From the NCBI RefSeq assembly GCF_020229735.1, contig NZ_CP083455.1, forward strand, positions 2,507,001 through 2,571,000: a stretch of 64,000 nt of DNA, given 5' to 3'. The notes under the pieces were generated by a model. It was given only the letters and a program-made list of their open reading frames with translations, was not told the origin of the DNA and did no database searches. The position numbers and the translations under genes were made by a program. The DNA is from Deinococcus taeanensis (lineage in GTDB: Bacteria > Deinococcota > Deinococci > Deinococcales > Deinococcaceae). Positions 30,057-40,463 of this stretch are shown piece after piece. Each line of letters begins with the position of its first letter. The stretch's first letter is position 1.

Positions 30057-30974
30057 ATGATTCAGGCGCGGCGGCTCAGCAGCGGGGAGGAGTTTCCCTG
30101 GCAGGGGGAAACGCAGGACGTGTGGGTGGACGCGCAGGGGGTCACGCCGGACGAGGTGAGCGCCCTGCGCGCCGCGTTTCCTCTGAACCGCCTGGCGCTG
30201 GAGGACGCGCTGGAACAGGGGCACTGGAGCCGCGCGGAAGTGTACCCGGAGCACGCGTTCATTACGGTCCGTTCCTACGCCCGGCCGCAGGAGACTGATG
30301 AGTTCACCGAGCGGCTGAGTGTCTTCACCTTCGAGCGCGCGGTCCTGACGCTTTCCAGCAGCGGTACGCGCGCGCTGACCGGCGTGTGGGCGCTGACCGG
30401 CCGGGAGAGCGTGAACACCGCGCAGGAAGTGACCTACGAGCTGCTGGATCACACGGCCGATACCTTTTTCACCGCGGCTGACGCGCTGGAGCAGCAGGTG
30501 GACGCCCTGGAGGAACGCGTGTTCCAGCGGCAGCGTCAGAATCCCGTGCCGGATGTGTTCGAGCTCAAGCGCGTGGCGGCCCAGGCGCGCCGCCTCGCCA
30601 CGGACGCCGGTGAGGCCACCGCCCTGATCGGCCGCCACGCCCACGGTACGCCCGCCGATCTGGTGCGCTACCGGGACGTGCAGGACTCCTTTACGCGCGC
30701 CGCGGGACGTTTTGAGGGCCTGCGGGACATGCTGACCAGCCTGCTGGACCTGCACCTGAACCTGCAGAGTCAGCGCATGAACGAGGTCATGCGCACGCTC
30801 ACGGCGGTCAGCGTGGTGTTCCTGCCCCTGACGTTCCTGGCGGGCGTGTGGGGCATGAACTTCGAGCACATGCCCGAACTGAGAAGTCCGTACGGGTACG
30901 CGCTCGCGTGGGGCAGTTTCCTGCTGATCGGCACCTCCCTGGCCGTGACCTTCAAACGGCGCGGCTGGTGGTAA
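30057..30974 (+). CDS. corA: CorA family divalent cation transporter
   Basis: 305 residues. Cytoplasmic N-terminal funnel with the long stalk helix ([27 protein letters not shown]), then the two C-terminal membrane helices with the diagnostic GMN motif in [15 protein letters not shown] and a basic tail (KRRGWW). A pentameric Mg2+ or Co2+ channel. CATGCT lies 7 nt before the ATG (leaderless). Its promoter region overlaps that of crcB. Confidence 0.93.
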   Translation: MIQARRLSSGEEFPWQGETQDVWVDAQGVTPDEVSALRAAFPLNRLALEDALEQGHWSRAEVYPEHAFITVRSYARPQETDEFTERLSVFTFERAVLTLSSSGTRALTGVWALTGRESVNTAQEVTYELLDHTADTFFTAADALEQQVDALEERVFQRQRQNPVPDVFELKRVAAQARRLATDAGEATALIGRHAHGTPADLVRYRDVQDSFTRAAGRFEGLRDMLTSLLDLHLNLQSQRMNEVMRTLTAVSVVFLPLTFLAGVWGMNFEHMPELRSPYGYALAWGSFLLIGTSLAVTFKRRGWW

Positions 30975-30981
30975 ATCAGTT

Positions 30982-31010
30982 GGTCCCCGCACCCAGAAGA
31001 GGCGGGGACC
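30982..31010. terminator. Terminator between corA and tRNA-Arg
   Basis: GGTCCCCGC with GCGGGGACC, a perfect 9-bp stem with an 11-nt loop, just after the corA stop and just beyond the tRNA 3' end on the opposite strand. It could serve both convergent transcripts. Confidence 0.65.
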
Positions 31011-31016
31011 TGATGG

Positions 31017-31093
<77 letters not shown>

Positions 31094-31120
31094 CGAAAGG
31101 CCGGTTCCGGCGCGCACGGG

Positions 31121-31149
31121 AGTATAGCAGCCCCGCCGGGTGCACGTCA
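31121..31149 (-). promoter_or_regulatory. tRNA-Arg promoter
   Basis: TATACT (minus strand, 31126-31121), with TGACGT about 17 bp further upstream as a -35. The predicted start is about 20 nt before the mature tRNA 5' end. Confidence 0.6.
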
Positions 31150-31220
31150 CGGCGGGCCTGATCCCCCCGCATGAGACAAAAATGTAAGTCGGACGCTTTT
31201 ATACTCCCTTGAGGTCCCCC

Positions 31221-31943
31221 ATGACGAACGCTGTGTACACCATGACCGTCCGCGCCCTGTCCGGGGCTGTGTCGGAACGGGCTGCTGAAACAATGCTGCG
31301 GGCGGTGCTGCGTGAGCAGAACCTCCTGCCGGAAACCGTGAGCGCGCAGGAGATGCAGCGCGTGCTGTCCGGGCCGCTGCTGGCGCGCCTGGGCGCCGTG
31401 ATGCCTGCCGCGCGCGCGCGCAAGGAACTGCTGAGTCTGTCCGCGCAGATGGAAGCGCAGTACCCGAAGGCGCCGACCCTGTTCACGCAGAACGTGCCGC
31501 AGGCCACCTGGGACGACTCGGCCGACGACACCGAGATGTGGGAAGACCTGGGCCTGGGTGCCGACGACTTCGAATTTGACGACCCGGAGTACGCCTCGGG
31601 GCCGTCAGGGCGGCAGTACAACCTGAGCAGCACCCTGGATCAGGACAACCTGATTCAGACGCTGGCCCGACTCAATGGCGTGCAGGGCGTCATGGTGTGC
31701 CGCGCGAACGGCGAGGTGCTGCGCGTGCGTGCCGTGCGGGAAGCGACCGGCCTGGCGGGTGTGGTGGCGGCCAGCGCCATGCTGTTCCAGAAGCGGGCGC
31801 TGCGGCTGCTCTCCGCGGACCTGGGGGGGCAGACGGTGTGTGTGTGCCCGCTGGGCGAGTACTGCGTGGCCGTGATCGCCAGTTCGCAGGCGAACGTGGG
31901 GCGGCTGCTGGTGGAACTGAAACAGGTTCAGGTGGTCGCGTGA
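31221..31943 (+). CDS. Roadblock/LC7-domain protein
   Basis: 240 residues. An N-terminal helical region (VRALSGAVSERAAETMLRAVLREQ...), an acidic linker (WDDSADDTEMWEDLGLGADDFEFDDPE, in the 95-125 region) and a C-terminal roadblock/MglB-like domain (LARLNGVQGVMVCRANGEVLRVRA...VVAASAMLFQKRALRLL...VCVCPLGEYCVAVIAS). Such domains usually bind or activate small GTPases such as MglA, but no GTPase is adjacent. ATG chosen because GAGG lies 6 nt upstream and TATACT at 31200-31205. First gene of a coupled three-gene operon. Confidence 0.75.
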   Translation: MTNAVYTMTVRALSGAVSERAAETMLRAVLREQNLLPETVSAQEMQRVLSGPLLARLGAVMPAARARKELLSLSAQMEAQYPKAPTLFTQNVPQATWDDSADDTEMWEDLGLGADDFEFDDPEYASGPSGRQYNLSSTLDQDNLIQTLARLNGVQGVMVCRANGEVLRVRAVREATGLAGVVAASAMLFQKRALRLLSADLGGQTVCVCPLGEYCVAVIASSQANVGRLLVELKQVQVVA

Positions 31944-33547
31944 CCCGCACCGCCCGGCTGGCGCGGTTCGTGACGCTCAGTGTGGCGCTGGGCATCAGCG
32001 CAGCGGGCGCGCAGAACCTCGCGGCGTACACCGCGCTGGCCAGCAGTCTGGAGGGCGCGGTGCAGGCGCGCGCCACGTCCGCCCAGGCGGCCCTGACGCG
32101 CCTGGACGCGGCGGGACAGGCACTTGAGCAGCTGGCGCCCACGCTGCGCAACCAGCAGATCGTGAGCGGCCTGAAAGACGCCCTGGGGGCCAGTCGCGCG
32201 GCGCTGGCGCGCACCCCGGCCGAGCTGGAGGCGCAGGTGCTGCTCGCGCGCGGCCTGATGCGCAAGGCGCTGTACGACCAGAGTCTGGTGGTGCTGGCGG
32301 GCACGCCGGCCAACGCGGACGCGCAGCTGCGTGTCCTGGCGCGCGAATTTGGCCTGACAGGCGCTGCGGCGCAGGCCCTGACGCAAGACGCCCGTGGTGG
32401 CCACCTGGAGCGCGCGGCGTGGCGCCTGCAGCGCGCGGCGGCGCAGAAGGTCAGCGCGGCGCTGCAGACCACGCAGGCGCAGCAGAGCACCGGATCGTAC
32501 GTGAATCTGGCGCGCGCCACCAGCTGGTTTACGGTGGTGCAGGACGCCTCCGGCGTGGGAACGCTGCGCCTCTCGCAGTTCGGGGACGCGCTGCGCCAGC
32601 TGACTGCTGGGGACACCGCGGCGCTGTCCGCTTCCCTGGTCACCCTGCGGGCCGGCACGCAGGCGTTCACGCAGGCGCTGGCCACGCCCCCCGCGGTGGC
32701 GGGCACGCCCGCCACGCCGCCTCCCTCCGGGTCAGCCACGGCGGCGCAGAAGCCGCCGGTCACGCCTTCCCCGCCCGCCGCCACGTCCGGCAGGGCCGCG
32801 CCGTCTGCCGCGCCAGCCACCGGCAGCGCGGTGGCCGGAGCTCCAGCGGTGTACGCCGCGCTGGGCCGGGCCCTGTCGGCCACCAGCCACGCGGACGGCG
32901 CGGCGGCCCGCGCGGCCCTGCAGGACGCCGCCGCACAACTGGCGCGCGTGGGCACGCCCCTGCGGGACACCGCGGAATTCCAGCACCTGCAGCGGGCCCT
33001 GAACGGCGTGCAGGACCGCAGGGCCCTGCGGCCGTCGGATGTGCAGGCCCTGATCGGCGGGCTGGCGAACGCCGAGCGGGCCGCGGCGGGCGAACGGGTC
33101 AGCGCGCTGGACGGCGCGTCCATGGGCACGGCCGGGTGGTTCAGCGGGTGGCTGCGCGTGCTGATCTTCACGCTGCTGGCGGCGGCGGTGGCCGTGCCGC
33201 TGTACCTGCTGAATCTCGCGTTCGGGGGCCGCAACACGTTCTGGCGGGCCATCATGGCGGGCTTGAGCCTGCTGCTGCTGCCCCTGGTGCTTGAAGGCCT
33301 GTTCGGGCTGCTCGGCGCGCTGGGCGATCTGTTCGGCGGTGGGCTGCTGGCGTCGTTCACGAACCTCACTCTCACGCAGGGCGCGTACGCCCTGCCGATC
33401 TGGACGCTGCTGGCGGCCGGGGCGCTGGGCCTGCTGGCCTTCGGGTTCCGCGGCCTGTGCCAGCAGTTCGGACTGCTGGGAGACCAGTCGGGCAGTCAGA
33501 GCAACCCCATGCAACACACCGTCATCGACTGGGATGAGGACCTCTGA
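31940..33547 (+). CDS. Membrane protein, second gene of roadblock operon
   Basis: 535 residues. Signal peptide (to about residue 24, SAAGAQN), a long helical Ala-rich extracytoplasmic region (25-240), a Pro/Ala/Thr-rich linker (about 250-300), another helical stretch, then about four membrane helices (about 400-515) and a short acidic tail (TVIDWDEDL). No family recognised. GTG start overlaps the upstream stop as GTGA, and the stop overlaps the next ATG by one base, so all three genes should be translated as a unit. Confidence 0.75.
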   Translation: MTRTARLARFVTLSVALGISAAGAQNLAAYTALASSLEGAVQARATSAQAALTRLDAAGQALEQLAPTLRNQQIVSGLKDALGASRAALARTPAELEAQVLLARGLMRKALYDQSLVVLAGTPANADAQLRVLAREFGLTGAAAQALTQDARGGHLERAAWRLQRAAAQKVSAALQTTQAQQSTGSYVNLARATSWFTVVQDASGVGTLRLSQFGDALRQLTAGDTAALSASLVTLRAGTQAFTQALATPPAVAGTPATPPPSGSATAAQKPPVTPSPPAATSGRAAPSAAPATGSAVAGAPAVYAALGRALSATSHADGAAARAALQDAAAQLARVGTPLRDTAEFQHLQRALNGVQDRRALRPSDVQALIGGLANAERAAAGERVSALDGASMGTAGWFSGWLRVLIFTLLAAAVAVPLYLLNLAFGGRNTFWRAIMAGLSLLLLPLVLEGLFGLLGALGDLFGGGLLASFTNLTLTQGAYALPIWTLLAAGALGLLAFGFRGLCQQFGLLGDQSGSQSNPMQHTVIDWDEDL

Positions 33548-35562
33548 TGGCCAGTCTGCACCGCCTGCCCGTCCAGATGCTGGGGGACCTCGTGTCTCCC
33601 CGCGCGCTGGAACGCATTCTCCACGAGGCCGCCCAGACGCGCGGCTCCACCCTCGAACTTCTCGACGCCAGCGCCCTGGAAGACATCCTGAAAAAGGAGG
33701 TCTTCAAGCGGCTGCAGCTGAGTGTGCCTGCTCCCCTGGCGAAAAAGCGTGTGTCGGAGGTGCTCGGCGAGCTGCTCAAGGCCACGCAGGAACGCATGCT
33801 GCCGGCGCAGGGCAGCCTCCTGCCCGCGCTGGAGGAAGGTGCCCGGCGCTTCTCGCTGTACTTCGACTGGCCCGAAACGCAGCGCCTGCGCGGCGTGCTC
33901 ACCGTCGCCCGACAGGAGGAGAAGGACGGCCGTGACCTGACGGACCTGGTGCGCGAAGCGCAGAACCTGATCGACACCATGGACCGCCGCCTGCAGGAGG
34001 GCCTGATCGAGCAGGGTCAGGACCTCGCGGAACTCAAGGCGTCCTTTCCCCGCGTGCAGAGTATGGGCGGCAAGGACGTGCGCCGCCTGGACACCCTGAT
34101 CGCTCAGATTGAAGAGGCGCAGAAGCAGGGCACCCTGCTGCCCGGCGAGGTCGAGCGGGCGCGGACCATCACCTTCAACCTGCGCAAACTGCTGGAGTCG
34201 TCGGTGGTGCAGACCGTGCAGGCCACGGACAGCCCCGCCATCCCGACGTCCGCTACCATTCTTGACCCTGAGGCGCAGGCGCGCGTTCTGGCGCTGGAGC
34301 AGGAGCACGCCGCGCAGCAGCTCCACAGCCTGGAACGCGAGCACGGCACCCTGCTGCAGGACCGCCCGGACCTGCGCGAACAGCACGACCGGCTGCGCGC
34401 CCTGCACGGTCAGGCGCAGCTCACGGCGGAACTCGTCGAGGACTGGCGCGGCCAGCTGCAGCTGGAACGCGAACGCACCCTGAGCGAGCAGCGTGCTCAG
34501 CTGACTCGCCTGGAGGCCGGCCTGGCGCACGCCACAGCCACCGCCGACATGCGCATCGCGCTGGACTCCGCCCGCCACCTGCTGGACAGCGGCAGCCTGG
34601 CCACCGACGAACTGCACGAACTGAACAGCATGCAGGCCGCGCTGGACGCCGGCGTGAACGCCGCGGCGCAGCTTGAGGCGCAGCGCGAACTGCTGGACAT
34701 TGAACGCTCGGCGCGCAACGTGCCCGGCGCCAGCGCCGAACTTGCCCCGCTGATCACCCAGGCCCGCGCCCTGCTCGCCCGGGATGGCAGTGTGGACACC
34801 GCCGAACTGTGGGCGCTGCTTGAACGCCGCATGGGCGCGGCCGCGCAGGAACGCGAGGACTTCGACAGCCGCGCCGACCGTGTCATCCGCGAGTACGACA
34901 CCGTTCGTCACCTCGCCGGCGAAACCACGCAGCGCCTGGGCCGCCTTGCCGAAACGCTGCGTGCCCAGCGCCGCCTGGGCCGCATGAGCGCCCAGGCCCG
35001 CGAACGCTACGAGCAGACCCTCGTGGACGCCGAGGCCCTGCTGGCCGAAGCGCACGCCGAGTACCGCGCCGCGCAGGAAGTCACGGCCACCTTCGGTCAG
35101 GACGCCCTGAGCGGTCTGCTGGACGTGTTCGACTTCCAGGAGGGCAGCCTGCTGGACACCAGTCCCGGACAGGCGCCCGCGCCCAGCAGTCCGTTCGGTT
35201 TCACCTTGACGGAGCCCACGCCGTCTGCCGCAGCGCCGGCCGCGTCCCTGTTTGACACGCTGCGCTCCGCAGCCCCCGCCTCCCCCGCTCCGGCTTCCCC
35301 CGCGCCCGGGGAGCCCGTGGACACCTGGGTGGTCGCGCAGGGGCAGATTCAGCACGGCGCGCACACCCTGGCCGCCCAGGGCATGGCGACGTTGCTGCAG
35401 CAGGCCACCGCGCTGGGCCTGCAACGCCTGGATATGGGGGACAGCACCCACGTCTGGTCGGCCCGCAGCACCACGCCCGGCGAGTGGCGCCTGGGGCGCG
35501 CCCCGAGCTGGGCGGACCTGGACGAACAGGTGGGCCCCTGGCTGGACACCGGCCAGGCCTGA
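33547..35562 (+). CDS. Large coiled-coil protein, third gene of roadblock operon
   Basis: 671 residues. An N-terminal compact region (1-110, VQMLGDLVSPRALERILHEAA...LKKEVFKRLQLSVPAPLAKKRVSEVLGELL), a long coiled coil (about 115-520) with heptads of Leu, Glu, Gln and Arg, a Pro/Ala-rich linker (540-600) and a small folded C-terminal domain (VDTWVVAQGQIQHGAHTLAAQG...VWSARST). No signal peptide; probably cytoplasmic, perhaps docking on the membrane protein encoded before it. Function unknown. Confidence 0.75.
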   Translation: MASLHRLPVQMLGDLVSPRALERILHEAAQTRGSTLELLDASALEDILKKEVFKRLQLSVPAPLAKKRVSEVLGELLKATQERMLPAQGSLLPALEEGARRFSLYFDWPETQRLRGVLTVARQEEKDGRDLTDLVREAQNLIDTMDRRLQEGLIEQGQDLAELKASFPRVQSMGGKDVRRLDTLIAQIEEAQKQGTLLPGEVERARTITFNLRKLLESSVVQTVQATDSPAIPTSATILDPEAQARVLALEQEHAAQQLHSLEREHGTLLQDRPDLREQHDRLRALHGQAQLTAELVEDWRGQLQLERERTLSEQRAQLTRLEAGLAHATATADMRIALDSARHLLDSGSLATDELHELNSMQAALDAGVNAAAQLEAQRELLDIERSARNVPGASAELAPLITQARALLARDGSVDTAELWALLERRMGAAAQEREDFDSRADRVIREYDTVRHLAGETTQRLGRLAETLRAQRRLGRMSAQARERYEQTLVDAEALLAEAHAEYRAAQEVTATFGQDALSGLLDVFDFQEGSLLDTSPGQAPAPSSPFGFTLTEPTPSAAAPAASLFDTLRSAAPASPAPASPAPGEPVDTWVVAQGQIQHGAHTLAAQGMATLLQQATALGLQRLDMGDSTHVWSARSTTPGEWRLGRAPSWADLDEQVGPWLDTGQA

Positions 35563-35640
35563 CCCGGGGCCCCACACCGGCGCCGTGATCTGTGCGGGGC
35601 CGCTGTGCGCTGGGCCGCCGCGCCCGGCATACTGCCCCGT

Positions 35641-36090
35641 ATGAGCCTCTCCTCCGCCCTTCCCCTGGCGCCCGGCGAGACCCGCGACCTGCGCGGCCTG
35701 CCTGAACAGCAGGCCCTGGGGGCCGCGCTGGCGGCCGCCCTTGTGCCCGGCAGTGTCCTGTTCCTGGAAGGTGAACTGGGCGCCGGCAAGACCAGTCTCA
35801 CGCAGGGCCTGGTGGGCGCCCTGGGGTTCACGGCGCCCGTGACCAGCCCCACGTACGCCCTGATCAACGCGTACCCCACCCCGCAGGGGCAGGCGCTGCA
35901 CGTGGACGCCTACCGCGTGCGCGACGTGAACGAACTGTACGAGATGGACCTGGAGGACCTGATCAGCCGCAGCCGCGTGAGCATCATTGAATGGGGGGAG
36001 GGCCTGTACGGCGATTATCCTGACGCGCCTATCCTGCGCCTGGACCACGTGCCTGACCCTGACGTCCGGCGGGTGACCCGCCGGCGCTGA
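35641..36090 (+). CDS. tsaE: tRNA threonylcarbamoyladenosine biosynthesis protein TsaE
   Basis: 149 residues. P-loop FLEGELGAGKTSLTQGL, the family-specific VTSPTYALINAY, HVDAYRVRDVNELYEMDLED, and IIEWGEGL. TsaE is the ATPase that cycles the TsaB/TsaD complex making t6A37 in ANN-decoding tRNAs. Those partner genes are not here. CATACT lies 7 nt before the ATG (leaderless), which excludes the longer frame. Confidence 0.94.
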   Translation: MSLSSALPLAPGETRDLRGLPEQQALGAALAAALVPGSVLFLEGELGAGKTSLTQGLVGALGFTAPVTSPTYALINAYPTPQGQALHVDAYRVRDVNELYEMDLEDLISRSRVSIIEWGEGLYGDYPDAPILRLDHVPDPDVRRVTRRR

Positions 36091-36226
36091 GCCGGTCCAC
36101 CTGCCGCGCACGACGGCGGGGGGCTGCTGCGGCGGCTCCGCAGAGGGCGGCGCTGGCCGTCTGCCCTGAGTTTGGGTTTCCTTGGTGGGGGCTGCCCGTG
36201 CGGCGGGGCACTGTCAGAATGGAGGC

Positions 36227-37426
<1,200 letters not shown>

Positions 37427-37553
37427 GCCGCCGTCCGGCCGCACTCGTCACGGCTGCTGGCGCCGCAGGTGAGCCGGGGTGCGTTCTGCCGCTGTGCGGC
37501 CGGCGCGTTGCAGGACGGCGTGACCTGAGGGCCGGTCAGGTCCTGGGGGTCGT

Positions 37554-39668
37554 GTGAAGACGTTGTTTGTGGCGCCGACCCGGAACGGGGTGGGCCTGAG
37601 CAGTACCGCGCTGGGCCTGACGCGGGCGCTGGAACGCCAGGGCCTGAAGGTGGCGTTCCTGAAGCCGATTGCGCAGACGCACGAGCTGAGCACCGACGAC
37701 AGCGTGCATTTCGCGCGGACCCTGGCGCACCTGAGCGCGCCGGATCCGATTCCGCTGGCGCTGGCCGAGGAGCAGTTGAGCCGCGGCGCAGAAGAGGACC
37801 TGATGGAAAGCGTGGTGGGTCTGGCCAGTGAGGTCACGGCCGGCGGCGCGGACGTTCTCGTGGCCGAGGGGCTGGCGCTGAATGACCGCAACAACTACGC
37901 CGGGGCGCTGAACGCCAGCCTCGCCCGGAACCTGCAGGCCGACACCGTCCTGGTCTCCAGTCTGGCGGGCGTCGGTGCCGCGGAACTCGCCGATGAGCTG
38001 GAGATCGCCGCGCAGGCGTACCGCCGCAGCGACGGTTCAGGCCTCAGCGGGTACGTGCTGAATTTCGCGCCGCCGGGCCTGGATTACGGCACGCTGATGG
38101 CCGAACTGCGCTCGCGCAGCCGCGTGCTGGCGAGCGGGGAACTGCCGCTGCTGGGGGTGGTGTCGCAGTCGGCGGGCCTGACTGCGCCGCGCACGCTGGA
38201 CGTCGCGCGGCACCTGGGCGCCGAAGTGGTGAATCAGGGCGAAGCCGCCACGCGCCGGGTGACGAGCACCGTCGTGACGGCGCGGACGGTGCCGCGCATG
38301 GCGCACCTGTTCGTGCCCGGGGCGCTGGTCGTCACGCCCGGCGACCGGGAGGACGTGATCATGGCGGCGGCGCTGTCGCACCTGAGCGGGGTGCCGCTGG
38401 CAGGCCTGATGTTCACCTCCGGCAGCGCGCCGGAGGACAGCATCGAGCGGCTGTGCCGCGCGGCGCTGGGCAGCACGCTGCCGGTGCTGCGCGTGGAAAC
38501 GAATTCCTTCGAGACGGCCTCGCGCCTGTCGCGGCTGGATTCGCGCGTGCCGCACGACGACGTGGGCCGCATGGACCGCATGCTGGATTTTATTGCAGAC
38601 CGGCTGGACACCGTGCCGCTGGGCACCCGCCTGCGCGCTCCGGGGGACACCGAGCGGCGCCTGCCGCCGAGCGCGTTCCGGTACGAGCTGATCCAGAAGG
38701 CCCGCGCGGCCGGCAAGCGCATCGTGCTGCCGGAGGGCGACGAGCCGCGCACCGTGCGGGCCGCGATCCGCTGCGTGGAGAAAGGCATTGCGCGGCCCGT
38801 GCTGCTGGCGAAACCCGAGCGGGTGCAGCAGGTGGCTGACGGGCAGGGCCTCACGCTCCCGGAGGGCCTGGAGGTGCTTGACCCGGACACCATCCGGCAG
38901 TTGTATGTGGGGCCCATGGTGGAGCTGCGGCGGAGCAAGGGCCTGACTGCGCCGCAGGCGGAGGCGCAGCTGGAGGACACGGTGGTGCTGGGCACCATGA
39001 TGCTCGCTCTGGGCGAGGTGGACGGTCTGGTGTCCGGCGCCGTGCACACCACGGCGAACACGGTGCGGCCGGCGCTGCAGCTGATCAAGACGGCGCCCGG
39101 ATCGAAGCTGGTGAGCAGCGTGTTCTTCATGCTGATGCCCGAGCAGGTGCTCGTGTACGGGGACGCGGCCATCAATCCGAATCCGAACGCCGAGGAACTC
39201 GCCGACATCGCCATTCAGAGTGCCGACAGTGCCCTTGCTTTCGGCATTCCGCCGCGCGTGGCGATGCTGTCGTACTCCACCGGTGAGTCCGGCAGCGGGG
39301 AGGACGTGGAGAAGGTGAAGGCGGCCACGGCCCTGGTCCGCGAACGCCGTCCGGACCTGCTGGTGGACGGCCCCATGCAGTACGACGCGGCGTCGGTCCT
39401 GTCGGTCGGGCAGCAGAAGGCGCCGGGCAGTCCGGTCGCGGGGCGCGCCACGGTGTTCATCTTCCCGGACCTGAACACCGGGAACACCACGTACAAGGCC
39501 GTGCAGCGTGCCGCCGGGGTGGTGGCGGTGGGGCCGATGCTGCAGGGCCTGCGCAAACCCGTGAACGACCTGTCGCGGGGCGCGCTGGTGGATGACATCG
39601 TGTACACCATTGCCCTGACGGCCATTCAGGCGACGCAGGTGGAGGGCGTGGAGGTCAGCCGCGCTTGA
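37554..39668 (+). CDS. pta: Phosphate acetyltransferase (long, three-domain form)
   Basis: 704 residues, the long Pta form: an N-terminal BioD/CobQ-like P-loop domain with a degenerate loop (PTRNGVGLSSTALGLTRAL, lacking Lys), a central DRTGG domain (about 210-320), and the C-terminal catalytic PTA_PTB domain with VLPEGDEPRTVRAA, VSGAVHTTANTVRPALQLI, and LSYSTGESGSGEDVEKVKAA. Makes acetyl phosphate from acetyl-CoA, partnering AckA. GTG start; overlaps the next gene by 4 bp. Confidence 0.95.
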   Translation: MKTLFVAPTRNGVGLSSTALGLTRALERQGLKVAFLKPIAQTHELSTDDSVHFARTLAHLSAPDPIPLALAEEQLSRGAEEDLMESVVGLASEVTAGGADVLVAEGLALNDRNNYAGALNASLARNLQADTVLVSSLAGVGAAELADELEIAAQAYRRSDGSGLSGYVLNFAPPGLDYGTLMAELRSRSRVLASGELPLLGVVSQSAGLTAPRTLDVARHLGAEVVNQGEAATRRVTSTVVTARTVPRMAHLFVPGALVVTPGDREDVIMAAALSHLSGVPLAGLMFTSGSAPEDSIERLCRAALGSTLPVLRVETNSFETASRLSRLDSRVPHDDVGRMDRMLDFIADRLDTVPLGTRLRAPGDTERRLPPSAFRYELIQKARAAGKRIVLPEGDEPRTVRAAIRCVEKGIARPVLLAKPERVQQVADGQGLTLPEGLEVLDPDTIRQLYVGPMVELRRSKGLTAPQAEAQLEDTVVLGTMMLALGEVDGLVSGAVHTTANTVRPALQLIKTAPGSKLVSSVFFMLMPEQVLVYGDAAINPNPNAEELADIAIQSADSALAFGIPPRVAMLSYSTGESGSGEDVEKVKAATALVRERRPDLLVDGPMQYDAASVLSVGQQKAPGSPVAGRATVFIFPDLNTGNTTYKAVQRAAGVVAVGPMLQGLRKPVNDLSRGALVDDIVYTIALTAIQATQVEGVEVSRA

Positions 39669-40444
39669 CGGTCGCCCGGCACCAGCGGGCCACGCTGACG
39701 CTGGCGCCGGGCGGCGCGGCCGGGTACGTCCTGGACGGCGTTCCGTACGGCGTACCTCCCCGGCCGGACCTGGAGGTGAGCGCGCTCGCGGCCCGGCACG
39801 CGGCGGCGCTGGGCCTGCTGGAGGTGCAGTCCGGGCAGGGTGAGGAGGAGCGGGCGGTGCGCGCCGCGGCGGTGGCCCGGGCGCTGGGCGCTCTGGCGGC
39901 CGGTGAGGGGTTGGGCGCGGCCGACCTGACGGCGCTGCGCGCGGACCAGCCGGGCGCGGCCGGCGAGGTCCGGGTGCGGACGGACGGCAGCGCGGACAAG
40001 CGTGACGGGAGCCTGAGTCTGGGGTACCTGCTGGGCGCGCGGCCGTACGGGGTGGTGCTGCGCGGCGCAGCGGGGCATGAGGCCCTCGCGGAACGCGAGG
40101 CGATCCGGGTGGCGCTGATGCACGCGCGGCTGCTGGGCTTCACGGGGTTTCACGTGCAGAGTGACCACAAGTTCCACGTGCGGCGGTACGACGAGGCGCT
40201 CATTCACCGGGGGCGGCGCAAGTCCGCGTCACTGGAACGGCTCGACGCCCTGGTGGATGACCTGGGGGACGCCGTGACCTTCGAGTACGTGGAAACGCTG
40301 GACACCGACGCGCCGCACCGCCTGGCGCTGCACGCGCGGGCGCTGCTGCGGCTCTCGGCAGGTCAGGGGCTGTCCCGGGCGCAGGCGGTGGCGGTGCGGC
40401 GCGTGCATTACGCGCTGAAACTGGGCGGGGCCGGCCTGTACTGA
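39665..40444 (+). CDS. RNase H-like protein
   Basis: 259 residues. The C-terminal part has an RNase HI fold: VRVRTDGSADKRDG (D107), EALAEREAIRVALMHARLLG (E143 or E145), FHVQSDHKF (D167), and TLDTDAPHRLALHA (D213 or D215), a plausible D-E-D-D metal site. The first 100 residues are an extra domain I do not recognise. It would cleave RNA in RNA-DNA hybrids. TTG start overlaps the pta stop (TTGA), so it is coupled to pta, an odd partner. An inactive structural homolog cannot be excluded. Confidence 0.7.
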   Translation: MTVARHQRATLTLAPGGAAGYVLDGVPYGVPPRPDLEVSALAARHAAALGLLEVQSGQGEEERAVRAAAVARALGALAAGEGLGAADLTALRADQPGAAGEVRVRTDGSADKRDGSLSLGYLLGARPYGVVLRGAAGHEALAEREAIRVALMHARLLGFTGFHVQSDHKFHVRRYDEALIHRGRRKSASLERLDALVDDLGDAVTFEYVETLDTDAPHRLALHARALLRLSAGQGLSRAQAVAVRRVHYALKLGGAGLY

Positions 40445-40463
40445 CCCTCCGGCCTGCCGGTGC

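Noticed and set aside
28422..30992. An 856-residue open frame on the minus strand through xseA, crcB and corA
   Set aside because: Only the 407 C-terminal residues are a protein family (XseA). The rest is antisense or out of frame to crcB and corA, an effect of high GC.
31209..31220. TTG start at 31209 for the roadblock gene
   Set aside because: It would leave only 3 nt after the -10 box; the ATG at 31221 has GAGG at the right distance.
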